From contig JAGAKG010000031.1 in assembly GCA_017625755.1 (NCBI GenBank), forward strand, positions 1 to 57,576: a DNA stretch of 57,576 bases, in the 5' to 3' direction. Position numbers and translations under genes: made by a program. Under the pieces are notes generated by a model that was not told the origin of the DNA, did no database searches, and saw only the letters and a program-made list of their open reading frames with translations. Shown here piece after piece: positions 17,413 to 25,794 of the stretch. Source of the stretch: Clostridia bacterium. GTDB taxonomy: Bacteria > Bacillota > Clostridia > Oscillospirales > CAG-272. The first letter of the stretch is position 1. The number at the start of each line of letters is the position of its first letter.

Positions 17413-18429
17413 ATGTTGACAAACGAACAGCTTAACGCTATGATGACAGAGCCCTCAGCGGCGCTTATAGAAGATATGAAAAAAATAGAGGGCGATATAA
17501 TGATACTCGGTGCGGGTGGAAAGATGGGTCCCACTCTCTGTGAGCTTGCGGCTAAGGCAGTTAAGGCAACCGGAGTTGATAAGAAGATATATGCGGTATC
17601 TCGTTTCAGCTCCGAGGAGACTTGTCGCTATCTTCGCGATTGCGGAGTTACCGTTATAAAGGCAGACCTTCTTGATATGGAGGCGCTCTCAAAGCTTCCT
17701 GATGTTGAAAATATCATTTATATGCCAGGTAAAAAATTCGGAACAGATGGAAATGAGTGGGAGACCTGGGCTATGAACTCGACGCTTCCCGCCTTCGTCG
17801 CTAACAAATATAAGAATTCGAGAATAGTCGTTTTCTCTTCGGCAAACATATATCCGATAAGTCCTGTCAACCGTTGCGGCTGCACCGAGCAGGACCCCGT
17901 AGTTCCCATGGGAGAATATCCTATGAGCTGCCTTGCGAGGGAGAGAGCGTTTGAGTATGTCGCAAACCGTTACGGAACGAAGGTGTTTATATACAGACTT
18001 TGTTTCGCGGTCGCGCTCAATTACGGCGTGCTTTGCGATATAGGTATGAATATTATGGAGGGCAAGCCAATACAGCTCGGAAATGCTTGCTTCAATTACA
18101 TATGGCAGGGAAGCGCAAACGAATATGCGCTCAGAGCTATACTTCTGGCAGATTCTCCCGTTGTTAAAATGAATATTTCGGGGCCCGAGATGGTCTCTGT
18201 AAAATATGTCGCCGAAAAGCTCGGCGAGGCACTCGGAATAGAGCCTGTGTTTGAGGGTGAACCTCAGAATGACGCATATCTTGTCAACACTATGGAGTGC
18301 GTAAAGGCATTCGGATATCCTGCTATCAGCGCGGGCGAGCTTATAGATATGCAGGGTGAATGGCTGAAAAACGGCGGTAAGACGCTTGGAAAGCCCACTC
18401 ACTTTGAGGCGAGAAACGGAAAGTATTGA
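17413..18429 (+). CDS. Extended SDR / NAD-dependent epimerase-like protein
   Basis: This 338-residue protein has a Rossmann nucleotide motif ILGAGGKMGPTL (about residues 32-43) and the extended-SDR layout: strand IIYMPG near 98, and IVVFSSANIYP near 138 with the active-site Ser. The usual YxxxK pair reads EYPMSCLAR here, so the catalytic Lys is replaced by Cys while the Tyr is kept. Substrate and reaction are therefore uncertain; it may bind nucleotide without normal oxidoreduction or use another base. It sits between the M20 hydrolase and the TetR gene with AGGAG ahead of ATG. Confidence 0.8.
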   Translation: MLTNEQLNAMMTEPSAALIEDMKKIEGDIMILGAGGKMGPTLCELAAKAVKATGVDKKIYAVSRFSSEETCRYLRDCGVTVIKADLLDMEALSKLPDVENIIYMPGKKFGTDGNEWETWAMNSTLPAFVANKYKNSRIVVFSSANIYPISPVNRCGCTEQDPVVPMGEYPMSCLARERAFEYVANRYGTKVFIYRLCFAVALNYGVLCDIGMNIMEGKPIQLGNACFNYIWQGSANEYALRAILLADSPVVKMNISGPEMVSVKYVAEKLGEALGIEPVFEGEPQNDAYLVNTMECVKAFGYPAISAGELIDMQGEWLKNGGKTLGKPTHFEARNGKY

Positions 18430-18457
18430 TTTGTTGATTTTATAGGGAGACTTGAAT

Positions 18458-19069
18458 ATGGAGAGAAATGCAAAACAGACTAAACAGAATATACTCAACG
18501 CGGCTATAAAAGAGTTTTCTGATAAGGGACTTGCAGGCGCGAGAATAGACACTATCGCGGCAGACGCAGGCTGTAACAAGGGTATGATATACCAGTATTA
18601 CGGCTCAAAGGACGCGCTTTACGAGAGCGTTATAAAATACGAATATGAAACTCTGTCATTGGTTGAGGCGGATATAGTCAATAAGAACCACGATTATCTT
18701 GATATGATATCGGTTATAGTTGACAGATATTTTGACTTTCTTTTTGCACATCCCGATTTTGTTAAGATAATTATGTGGGAAAACCTGAATGAGGCAAGGA
18801 CGATGAAGAATATCGGAATAGCCTATAAAGCGCCTATTATCGAGGCGGTTGAAAATATGGTGAGAAAGGGAAGAAGCGAGGGCGTTTTTCGCGAGGATGT
18901 TAAAACACGCCATGTCGTGTTTGCTCTTATAACGGGAGCTTTCTCGTATTTTTCAAACAAATATACACTCCCCCATCTGCTTGGAATGGACCTTGACGAC
19001 GAAAAGGTTGTTCGCACACACAAGGAAATTATCAAGCAATCGATAACGAGTTATCTCACAAAGGAATAA
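18458..19069 (+). CDS. TetR/AcrR family transcriptional regulator
   Basis: This regulator of 203 residues has an N-terminal TetR helix-turn-helix (about residues 8-55: TKQNILNAAIKEFSDKG, then IDTIAADAGCNKGMIYQYYGSKDALY) and an all-alpha ligand domain after it. The start is the ATG eight bases after GGGAG; a TTG six bases upstream is less likely. It is encoded in the middle of the catabolic operon, so it would also control its own level. Inverted repeats of the type TAACTAACC are found at this operon's promoter, at the divergent minus operon (9080) and before the surface proteins (23289). They are good candidates for its binding sites. The effector is probably a pathway sugar acid. Confidence 0.9.
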   Translation: MERNAKQTKQNILNAAIKEFSDKGLAGARIDTIAADAGCNKGMIYQYYGSKDALYESVIKYEYETLSLVEADIVNKNHDYLDMISVIVDRYFDFLFAHPDFVKIIMWENLNEARTMKNIGIAYKAPIIEAVENMVRKGRSEGVFREDVKTRHVVFALITGAFSYFSNKYTLPHLLGMDLDDEKVVRTHKEIIKQSITSYLTKE

Positions 19070-19071
19070 CT

Positions 19072-19094
19072 CGGTGTAGAAAGTCCACCGATTT
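19072..19094 (+). terminator. Small hairpin after the TetR gene
   Basis: CGGTG / CACCG with a nine-base loop is followed by ATTTTC. It is a weak terminator and may only reduce transcription into the second half of the operon. Confidence 0.35.
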
Positions 19095-19151
19095 TCTCAA
19101 GTTTATTGAAAGGTTTTTCTATGATAAAATCGCAGGAAAGGAACTTGATTT

Positions 19152-20162
19152 ATGAAGATTTTGGTTACGGTTCCCGAGGGACCTGTCAGAACCAGCTTCT
19201 TTCCGCCTCATGTTTGTGCAAGACTTGAAGCGCTTGGAGAGGTTGAATATAATACCACGGGAAGAAATTACACACCCGACGAGCTTCGCGAGCATCTTAT
19301 GGGTAAGGATGTGGCGCTCACGGGTTGGGGTACGGGACTTCTAGACGAATATGTTCTTGAGGGTAACGATACCCTGAAGCTTCTCGCACATACGGGCGGC
19401 GCAGTTACCCCCGTTGCGTCAGACTACCTTTACGATAAGGGAATAAGGGTAATAAGCGGAAACAGACTGTACGCTGAATCTGTTGCCGAGGCGGTCATTG
19501 CCTATGCTCTCGCTTCACTTCGCCGTATCCCTGAGTTTACTCAGCGCTCAAGAGAGGGTGGCTGGTATGAGGGCGAGATATGGGAGGGACTTCTCGATCA
19601 GACCGTTGGAATCGTCGGTTTTGGAATGATATCCAAGAGCTTTATGAAGCTTGGCAAAACATTCAGACTTAAATTCAAGGTGGTTGATAAGCCCTACATA
19701 ACAGAGGAAGATAAAAAAGAATACGGATTTGAGACGGCATCTATCGAGGAGGTGTTCAGCACCTGTAAGATAATCTCAATACACTCGGCTATGACTGATA
19801 AGACATATCACATGGTCAATGAAAGACTTCTTTCTATGATACCGGACGGAGCGCTTCTTATAAATACCGCCAGAGGCCCCGTTATAGATGAGCAGGCTCT
19901 CATACGGGAGCTTGAGAAGAAGAGATTTAACGCGGTTCTCGATGTCTATGAGGCGCAGGAACCCCTGCCTCTTGATTATCCGCTCAGACATCTTGATAAT
20001 GTTATATGTATTCCGCATATGGGCGGTCCCACTTACGACCGCAGGCAGGTAGTGACAATGGCACTTGCGGACGATATAGAGAACTTTTTCAGAGGTGGGG
20101 AGCTTAAGCAGGAGATTTCGCGCACATACGCGTCGCGTCAGACATCGGCAAAATCCACCTAA
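19152..20162 (+). CDS. D-isomer-specific 2-hydroxyacid dehydrogenase
   Basis: This 336-residue NAD(P)-dependent dehydrogenase has the standard two-domain layout. The nucleotide motif is VGIVGFGMIS (near residue 151). The catalytic triad is visible as Arg in LLINTARGPVID (near 238), Glu in VLDVYEAQEPL (near 263) and His in CIPHMGGPT (near 289). It would interconvert a 2-keto and a D-2-hydroxy acid, for example a sugar-acid intermediate, in the cytoplasm. AGGAAAGGAA precedes ATG. The short C-terminal tail after residue 320 is Ser/Thr-rich and not conserved. Confidence 0.9.
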   Translation: MKILVTVPEGPVRTSFFPPHVCARLEALGEVEYNTTGRNYTPDELREHLMGKDVALTGWGTGLLDEYVLEGNDTLKLLAHTGGAVTPVASDYLYDKGIRVISGNRLYAESVAEAVIAYALASLRRIPEFTQRSREGGWYEGEIWEGLLDQTVGIVGFGMISKSFMKLGKTFRLKFKVVDKPYITEEDKKEYGFETASIEEVFSTCKIISIHSAMTDKTYHMVNERLLSMIPDGALLINTARGPVIDEQALIRELEKKRFNAVLDVYEAQEPLPLDYPLRHLDNVICIPHMGGPTYDRRQVVTMALADDIENFFRGGELKQEISRTYASRQTSAKST

Positions 20163-20206
20163 GCTTTTCTTCGAATAAAGAGTAAAAAATACCGAGGATT
20201 TAATGT

Positions 20207-21655
20207 ATGCGCTATGTGATAGGACTTGATGTAGGCACGACAGGAACAAAGGCGATTGTCTGCGACGAGCTTGGAAATATTTACAGTAAGGGATATAAAG
20301 AATACGATCTTATTTTCGGAGACGGAGGACGGGTCGGACAGAGAGCTGAGGATTGGTACGACGCAGCTTGCTACGCTGTAAAAAAAGCGGTAAGCGAAAG
20401 CGGAGTCGATAGTTCTCTTATCGAAGCGATATCTCTCTCAACACAGGGTGCGAGTATGCTCGCGGTCGATGAAAACTTCAATTCCTTGTGCGATGTTATC
20501 ACTTGGATGGACAAAAGCACGCAGCGCGAGGTAGACGAGCTGATTTCCGTTTTTGGAGAAGAAACGCTCTACCGTAAGGCGGGCTGGCCGCTCGGATGCG
20601 CGAATGATGTTCCGAAGATACTTTGGCTCAGAGAGTATTGTCCTGAGGTTTTTGAGGCGGCAGCTTCCTTTGTATCAACTCTCGAATATATGAATTTCCG
20701 TATGACGGGGAATAATGTTTCGGACCCCACCAATACCGCAATACGCTCCTTGATGGATATACAAAAGGGAGAATATGACGCCGATATACTTGATTATCTC
20801 GGAATAGATAAAAATAAGCTTCCCGAGATAGCCCCTGCGGGTACTCTCGTGGGCAGACTTACGAGCGAGTGTGCCGAGGCATTCGGGCTCAGCACAGATG
20901 TCAAGGTCATAAACGGCGCTCACGACCAGTATTGCGCGTCAATCGGTTCTGGCGCGGTGTCGGCGGGCGATATGCTCGTGGCAACGGGAACGACTTGGGT
21001 GGTGTTGGGAATTTCCGATAAGCTTATTTATACGCCGAGCAGAGTCTCACCGGGAATACATCCCGTAGAGGGACTTTACGGAGTTATGGCAAGTCTTGTC
21101 AGTGCAGGCTCGGCACTAAAATGGTATAAGAATATAATAAATATTGATTATTCGGATATAGACGCGGGCGCGGCAACACGCCGCGACAGTGCGAAGGAGC
21201 TTTTGTTCGCACCATATCTCGCGGGAGCAGGATTTCCGCATACCGATAGAAATATGAAGGCTAAAATGTGCGGACTCGAACAGTCTCACGACAAATACGA
21301 TATCGCGCTCGCCCTTATGGAGGGCATCGCGTTTGAGGCAAAGACCGTACTCGAGGAGTATAAAAAGTTCGGTTGCGAGGTAAGCAAGCTGATAATGACG
21401 GGCAGAACCGCGCACAGCGATGTGTGGAGAGGACTTGTACGCGATATTACGAATTGCGAGATACTTATAACCGATGAGCCCGATACCTGTTGCGTCGGTG
21501 CGGCTGTTATGGCATCGGTAGGCGCGGGAATATATCCCGATTACCGTACGGCGGCAAAGAAAATGGTAAAGATCACAAGGCGAGACCTTCCCGTGACGGA
21601 AAATGTTGAATTTTACCGTAAGAAGTATCAGAAATATATAAAGGCATTTAATTAA
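20207..21655 (+). CDS. FGGY-family carbohydrate kinase
   Basis: This 482-residue sugar kinase has the hexokinase-like two-lobed fold: phosphate-1 motif GLDVGTTGTKAIVCDE (residues 5-20), catalytic region 'VINGAHDQYCASIGSGA' near residues 236-252, 'LVATGTTWVVL' near 258, and the C-terminal 'LIMTGRTAHSDVWRGLVRDIT' near 400. The length matches xylulokinase-like enzymes. It phosphorylates a ketose or polyol with ATP; the exact substrate cannot be told. The adjacent TIM-like isomerase suggests that the product is a short ketose phosphate, as in erythritol-type routes, which is inference. Confidence 0.9.
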   Translation: MRYVIGLDVGTTGTKAIVCDELGNIYSKGYKEYDLIFGDGGRVGQRAEDWYDAACYAVKKAVSESGVDSSLIEAISLSTQGASMLAVDENFNSLCDVITWMDKSTQREVDELISVFGEETLYRKAGWPLGCANDVPKILWLREYCPEVFEAAASFVSTLEYMNFRMTGNNVSDPTNTAIRSLMDIQKGEYDADILDYLGIDKNKLPEIAPAGTLVGRLTSECAEAFGLSTDVKVINGAHDQYCASIGSGAVSAGDMLVATGTTWVVLGISDKLIYTPSRVSPGIHPVEGLYGVMASLVSAGSALKWYKNIINIDYSDIDAGAATRRDSAKELLFAPYLAGAGFPHTDRNMKAKMCGLEQSHDKYDIALALMEGIAFEAKTVLEEYKKFGCEVSKLIMTGRTAHSDVWRGLVRDITNCEILITDEPDTCCVGAAVMASVGAGIYPDYRTAAKKMVKITRRDLPVTENVEFYRKKYQKYIKAFN

Positions 21656-21676
21656 TCCACCGAAAGGAATTATAAT

Positions 21677-22387
21677 ATGAAAAGACAGATAAGAACCCCC
21701 TATTTTGAGATAGGAACCAAAAACTATGTTTACGGTGACAAGGTGCTCGAATATGCGATAGCGGCGGATAAGGCGGCGGAGAAGTACGATATAGATGTTC
21801 TTTTTATTACCTCTCCTATCGAAATACGCAGAGTCGTTGAGAACACCAAGCACCTGATAGTGCTTGCGCCCTATATGGATACGCTCCGCCCTGGCAGAGG
21901 AATGGCAGACATACTTCCAGAGGGACTCAAGGCGGCGGGAGCTGAAGGCGTGGTAGTAAACCATTGCGAAAAGCCTATGTCGATACCTCAGATAAAACAG
22001 ACGATAGACCGTGCGAGAGAGCTCGATATGCTCGTGTTTGCGTGCGCGGATACGATAGCTGAGGCTAAGGCGATAGCTCAGCTTCACCCCGATATAATTA
22101 ATCCCGAGCCTACCGAGCTTATCGGTGGTAGCGGAAACGGCGTCAGCGATATGTCTTATGTTGCGGCGTCGATAAAGGAAATAAAGAGCGTTTATCCCGA
22201 CATTATGGTCGAGCAGGCAGCGGGAATAACCAACGGTGAGCAGGTATATCAGTTCATAATGGCAGGCTCCGAGGCGGCAGGCGCGGCGTCGGGAATTATG
22301 AACGCAGAAGATCCGATAGCGATGATAGACGAAATGATAGCCGCGACCAGACGCGCGGCGGACGATCTTGCAAAGCAGGGAAAGTGA
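21677..22387 (+). CDS. Triose-phosphate-isomerase-like protein (short, archaeal-type)
   Basis: This 236-residue TIM-barrel protein resembles the short archaeal-type triose-phosphate isomerases. Candidate catalytic residues are Lys15 in FEIGTKNYVYG, His in VVVNHCEKPMS (near residue 96) and Glu in INPEPTELIGGSGNG (near 145). The phosphate-binding end is recognisable as VEQAAGITNGEQVYQFIMAGSEAAG. A separate housekeeping TpiA is expected elsewhere, so this copy in a sugar operon next to an FGGY kinase probably isomerises another aldose or ketose phosphate. EryH, a TIM-like L-erythrulose-1-phosphate isomerase, is a precedent. AAAGGAA precedes ATG. Confidence 0.82.
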   Translation: MKRQIRTPYFEIGTKNYVYGDKVLEYAIAADKAAEKYDIDVLFITSPIEIRRVVENTKHLIVLAPYMDTLRPGRGMADILPEGLKAAGAEGVVVNHCEKPMSIPQIKQTIDRARELDMLVFACADTIAEAKAIAQLHPDIINPEPTELIGGSGNGVSDMSYVAASIKEIKSVYPDIMVEQAAGITNGEQVYQFIMAGSEAAGAASGIMNAEDPIAMIDEMIAATRRAADDLAKQGK

Positions 22388-22396
22388 GGAAATAAA

Positions 22397-22891
22397 ATGG
22401 TATTCAAGAAAGCAATAAAGCTTCAGTCTAATGATAAAATCTGCACATTCCACAATGTAACGGCACAGGCTAAGGAGGCTCTTGACGAGTCGGGTATACA
22501 GAACGGTATAGTGGTAGTTTATTCCCACCATACCACATGTAGCGTAATTACGCAGGAATGCGCGTTTGATATGTCTATGACGGGGCTTGAAACACTCCAG
22601 CAGGACCTTGTTGATGTGTTTGAAAAAATGGTTCCCACCTGTAGCAGAGAGGGAATATATCTCCACCCGGGCCCCAAGGCACTTAAATTTGCTGAGGAGC
22701 ATGGCGAGGACGCGAGAGGATGTCATAATACCGACGCACATCTTATTTCGTCGATTATCGGAAGAAGCCAGACTATCGTTGTTGACGACGGAAGTATGGA
22801 TCTTGGAGATTTTGGATTTATCTATTTTATCGACTGGGATAAAACAAGAGCAAGACAGAGAACAGTACAGATAATGATAATCGGAGAGTAA
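22397..22891 (+). CDS. YjbQ (UPF0047) family protein
   Basis: This 164-residue protein is of the YjbQ/UPF0047 family. The conserved motifs are present: VVYSHHTTCSVITQE (about residues 36-50), a Gly-rich middle, GCHNTDAHLISSIIGRS near 111, and VDDGSMDLGDFGFIYFIDWD near 134. Some members show weak thiamine-phosphate synthase activity, but the family's real role is unsettled. It follows the isomerase by ten bases as last gene of the operon. Its coupling to a kinase and TIM-like isomerase suggests a role in sugar-phosphate metabolism rather than thiamine synthesis; that is inference. Confidence 0.9.
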   Translation: MVFKKAIKLQSNDKICTFHNVTAQAKEALDESGIQNGIVVVYSHHTTCSVITQECAFDMSMTGLETLQQDLVDVFEKMVPTCSREGIYLHPGPKALKFAEEHGEDARGCHNTDAHLISSIIGRSQTIVVDDGSMDLGDFGFIYFIDWDKTRARQRTVQIMIIGE

Positions 22892-23006
22892 GCAGAATAG
22901 CAAAATGCTTTGAGGTGTGCTGTCTTCGGTCAAATCGCCAAAAAGCAGGGCAAAATAAACAAAGTTTTTTAAAAATAGAGGTGCCTTGATACAATCTTTG
23001 TGTTGC

Positions 23007-23028
23007 AAAAACTTCGAGTTTTTTAGCG
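23007..23028 (+). terminator. Weak terminator of the catabolic operon
   Basis: AAAAACT TCG AGTTTTTT is a perfect but AT-rich hairpin about 115 bases after the YjbQ stop codon. It is the best terminator candidate for the ten-gene operon. Confidence 0.45.
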
Positions 23029-23178
23029 AAACAATCTACTGAAAACTCTCAAAGACGAAAAAAGCACCCCGAACGAAGAAAAAACGGGGGAATCTGAAGA
23101 TTCTTTTGGCGGTCAAACTAAATTAGGCATTTCTTTTGATTTTTGTGTAATTTTGACTAATGTGTAAAAAAATGTTGC

Positions 23179-23207
23179 TTGACATTTGACCGCTTTTGTG
23201 TTATTAT
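23179..23207 (+). promoter_or_regulatory. Promoter P1 of the surface protein genes
   Basis: TTGACA (23179-23184) and TATTAT (23202-23207) are 17 bases apart. TTTGACCGC overlaps the spacer and is the inverted partner of GCGGTCAAA at 23109, so another regulator might act here. Confidence 0.75.
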
Positions 23208-23278
23208 ACAATCAACTTATTGATTTCTTTTCGCTCGAGCTGTTTGTAATGCGGGGGAAGGGGAATCATAATTTGATT

Positions 23279-23302
23279 TGTTATAATATAACTAACCAGT
23301 TA
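23279..23302 (+). promoter_or_regulatory. Promoter P2 (extended -10) with TetR-type operator, site C
   Basis: TGTTATAAT at 23279-23287 is a perfect extended -10 without a clear -35. It is followed at once by TAACT AACC AGTTA (23289-23302), an inverted repeat sharing AACTAACC with sites A and B. A bound repressor would block P2 and could stop transcripts from P1. Confidence 0.6.
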
Positions 23303-23325
23303 CTTAATTAAAAGGAGGATTTTTT

Positions 23326-25743
23326 ATGAAAAAGGTACTGGCAATCGTATTGGCGCTTATGATGTTGATTCCGATGGCGCTGGCAATCGTTCCCGCTTCG
23401 GCAGTGGATGTTGCGTCAGACAGCTATGTTGATCTCACAGCTGAGTTCAATACGAAATCTTACGCAGTTGGTTCGGGCTTCTCGATAGCAGGAACTGACA
23501 ACGCTCCCGCTAAAAAGAATGCGAACGCAGCTGCGGGAACTTATGCGGTCCTTCAGTATGCGGGAAGCGCAGACTACAACAAGAAGGACTACGATCTTTC
23601 CTACAATGTAAAGCTCGGCGCAGAGAACAAGGGTGAGACGATGAACCACCTGTATTGGCAGGATTGGGGAACAACCAATGCGGATGGCAATGTCATTCGT
23701 ACATATGCTTCCTCGGGCAAGTCTGTGGGCATTGGTCTTTACACCACTTATAGCGGAACAAGTATAACCTATATGGTTCTGGGTTATGCTCCCGGAGGAT
23801 TTGCTGTGTCCAAGGCACTTGTTGACGGAGCTGCTTCCAAGACAGACGAGACTCTTCTTGCGGGCGCATCGGCAAATGCAGAGCTCAACTACAACATCAG
23901 CTTTGACTATGAAGCAAAGACCGCTACCGTTGTCGTTACCCGTGTTGACGACTCAACAAAGACCATCACTATGAACTTTGACCTCACACCCAACGATGCA
24001 GCTCTTTCGGGCGTTACCGACGCTCAGGGTTGGGCAATTGCTGACTGGGATAACGGCTCAGCAACCGCTCTTGAGGAGATAAATACTGTTAAGCTCAACG
24101 GTACAGAGATAAACTTTGTTCAGGGCTTCAACTGCAAGAACTATGCAGCGCTTGCAGGATTTGCCGCAAACGCAGATAACCCCTACACGGTTAAGAACAC
24201 CGCTACATCAGGAAATCAAGTGCTTCAGTACACAGGCGCAGGCGAGTACAATAAGAAGGACTACGAGTTCTCTTATGAGGTAGAGCTTGCTGTCGGCGGC
24301 TCGACTTACACTCACTTCTATTGGCAGGAGTGGAGAAAGCTTTCCAACGGTAATTGCCGTACCTATGCTTCCGAGGGACACTCCGTAGGTGCACTTCTCA
24401 ATATTGCTACCGTTGCGGCAGCAGGAGAGACCCCCGCGACTATGAACTTCAGTGTTTTGGGATATGACAACTCTTCCGTTGGTTATAATGCAGCATACAA
24501 GGGAACGAAGGCTGACGGAAGCGACGAGCTTTCCAACACTGCACTTCTCGCAGGTGCTGAGGGCACAGTAAAGCTTCGTATAGGCTACGACTTCGACTAT
24601 GCTGCAAAGAAGCTTGATGTGGTTGTTACCAGACTTGATGACCCCACGCTCACAACTAATGTTGTATTCGACCTCACAAATACTTTCCCTGCACTTGAAT
24701 TAGTAACAGATCCCGCAAATGTTGCTATCACCGATGTTGGAAGCAAGAGTGTTACCGTTGGTAATCTCGTGTTCTCCAAGATAGGTATTCCCGAGAGAGT
24801 TCCTGAGACCGAGCTTGAAGAGGGTGAGTGGGCATACAGCACTGAGCTTGAAGCCAATACTACCGATTGGGATATAATGGTTCCCAAGGCTATCAACCGC
24901 GAGGCATTCAAGGTTGAGAACGGTTACTTCACAAGAACAGGAACCGATTCCGCAGAGTATGCAGACGCGTATACAATGGCTAAGTATAAGGGCTTTGTAA
25001 CCGAGGACTACAAGCTTCAGTATAACATCAAGCTCAATGCAGACAACCGTTGCCGTGTTGCGGCATACCTCGTATGGGACGATGTTGATTACTGGGGCAA
25101 TCAGAAGTGTAACGGATTTACTTTCTATGTAAGAGTTGAAAACGGACTTATCTACATAGTCGGCGTTCACTATGATAACCAGACATACAGAGGATCTATG
25201 ACTCCTACTCCCGACACTGCGGCAAACGCAGCCGAGGCAGAGGGAGAGGGTATTCTTGCAGGACAGCCCGCTAACACAGAGCTTACCGTTACCTATGTTG
25301 TAAAGGGCGATAAGGTTTCTGTAAATGTTGCTCTTGCATCTGATCCCACGAAGACCACGGGAACAGTTATTTACGATCTCACTCAGTATCCCAACGCTCT
25401 CGGCGCGGTTGACCGCACAGAGAAGTTCGGTATTCTTGATGCTGCTTGCGAATACGGAATAGCTCCCGCTTCTATCGGACAAATCAAGCTCTGGACAACC
25501 AGTGAGCCTCCCAAGGATACAACAGCAGGCTCAACCACAGCTACTCCCACAACTCCCAACAAGCCCGCAGACACAACCGCTTCTACCACAGCCGCTGCTA
25601 CTACCGCTGCAAACACAACCGCAGAGGAGACAGAGGAAGAGGATAGCGGATGCGGCTCATCTATCACGATTGCTTCCTTTGCGGCAATCGCAACAGTTGC
25701 TGTATCTGCAGTAGCAGTTGCAAGAAAACGCAAAGAGGACTAA
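23326..25743 (+). CDS. Large surface protein with three repeats and C-terminal anchor
   Basis: This 805-residue protein starts with a signal peptide (MKKVLAIVLALMMLIPMALA, cleavage near ASA at 25-27). The body has three related beta-rich repeats, at about 28-260, 265-485 and 510-725. The first two share YNKKDY[DE][LF]SY and [LF]YWQ[DE]W patterns; the third has EDYKLQYNIKL and YLVWDDVD. This looks like a jelly-roll or LamG-like carbohydrate-binding fold, but the family is not recognised. A Thr/Ala-rich linker (about 735-770) and an acidic EETEEEDSGCGSS segment lead to a membrane helix and a basic end RKRKED. No LPXTG motif is present. AAGGAGG precedes ATG. Confidence 0.8.
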   Translation: MKKVLAIVLALMMLIPMALAIVPASAVDVASDSYVDLTAEFNTKSYAVGSGFSIAGTDNAPAKKNANAAAGTYAVLQYAGSADYNKKDYDLSYNVKLGAENKGETMNHLYWQDWGTTNADGNVIRTYASSGKSVGIGLYTTYSGTSITYMVLGYAPGGFAVSKALVDGAASKTDETLLAGASANAELNYNISFDYEAKTATVVVTRVDDSTKTITMNFDLTPNDAALSGVTDAQGWAIADWDNGSATALEEINTVKLNGTEINFVQGFNCKNYAALAGFAANADNPYTVKNTATSGNQVLQYTGAGEYNKKDYEFSYEVELAVGGSTYTHFYWQEWRKLSNGNCRTYASEGHSVGALLNIATVAAAGETPATMNFSVLGYDNSSVGYNAAYKGTKADGSDELSNTALLAGAEGTVKLRIGYDFDYAAKKLDVVVTRLDDPTLTTNVVFDLTNTFPALELVTDPANVAITDVGSKSVTVGNLVFSKIGIPERVPETELEEGEWAYSTELEANTTDWDIMVPKAINREAFKVENGYFTRTGTDSAEYADAYTMAKYKGFVTEDYKLQYNIKLNADNRCRVAAYLVWDDVDYWGNQKCNGFTFYVRVENGLIYIVGVHYDNQTYRGSMTPTPDTAANAAEAEGEGILAGQPANTELTVTYVVKGDKVSVNVALASDPTKTTGTVIYDLTQYPNALGAVDRTEKFGILDAACEYGIAPASIGQIKLWTTSEPPKDTTAGSTTATPTTPNKPADTTASTTAAATTAANTTAEETEEEDSGCGSSITIASFAAIATVAVSAVAVARKRKED

Positions 25744-25794
25744 AATAAAAACGGTATACGGTAATAAAATTACAGTATAGTATTGCTTAAACAG

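Larger units (their letters stand above)
22892..23325 (+). promoter_or_regulatory. 434-base regulatory gap before the surface protein genes
   Basis: This region has no convincing coding ORF. It holds a weak hairpin (23007-23023), a second small hairpin GAATCT/AGATTC at 23090-23103 followed by TTTT, and three GGTCAAA-type elements: 22927-22934, 23109-23117, and inverted as TTTGACCGC at 23185-23193. Two promoters and TetR site C follow. GCGGTCAAA and TTTGACCGC form a widely spaced inverted pair overlapping the first promoter. Confidence 0.5.

Noticed and set aside
21116..23008. 630-codon open frame on the minus strand
   Set aside because: It runs antisense to the FGGY kinase, TIM-like and YjbQ genes. 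Its protein is rich in Tyr, Arg, Cys and Ser without any domain, and it arises from codon use of the real genes.
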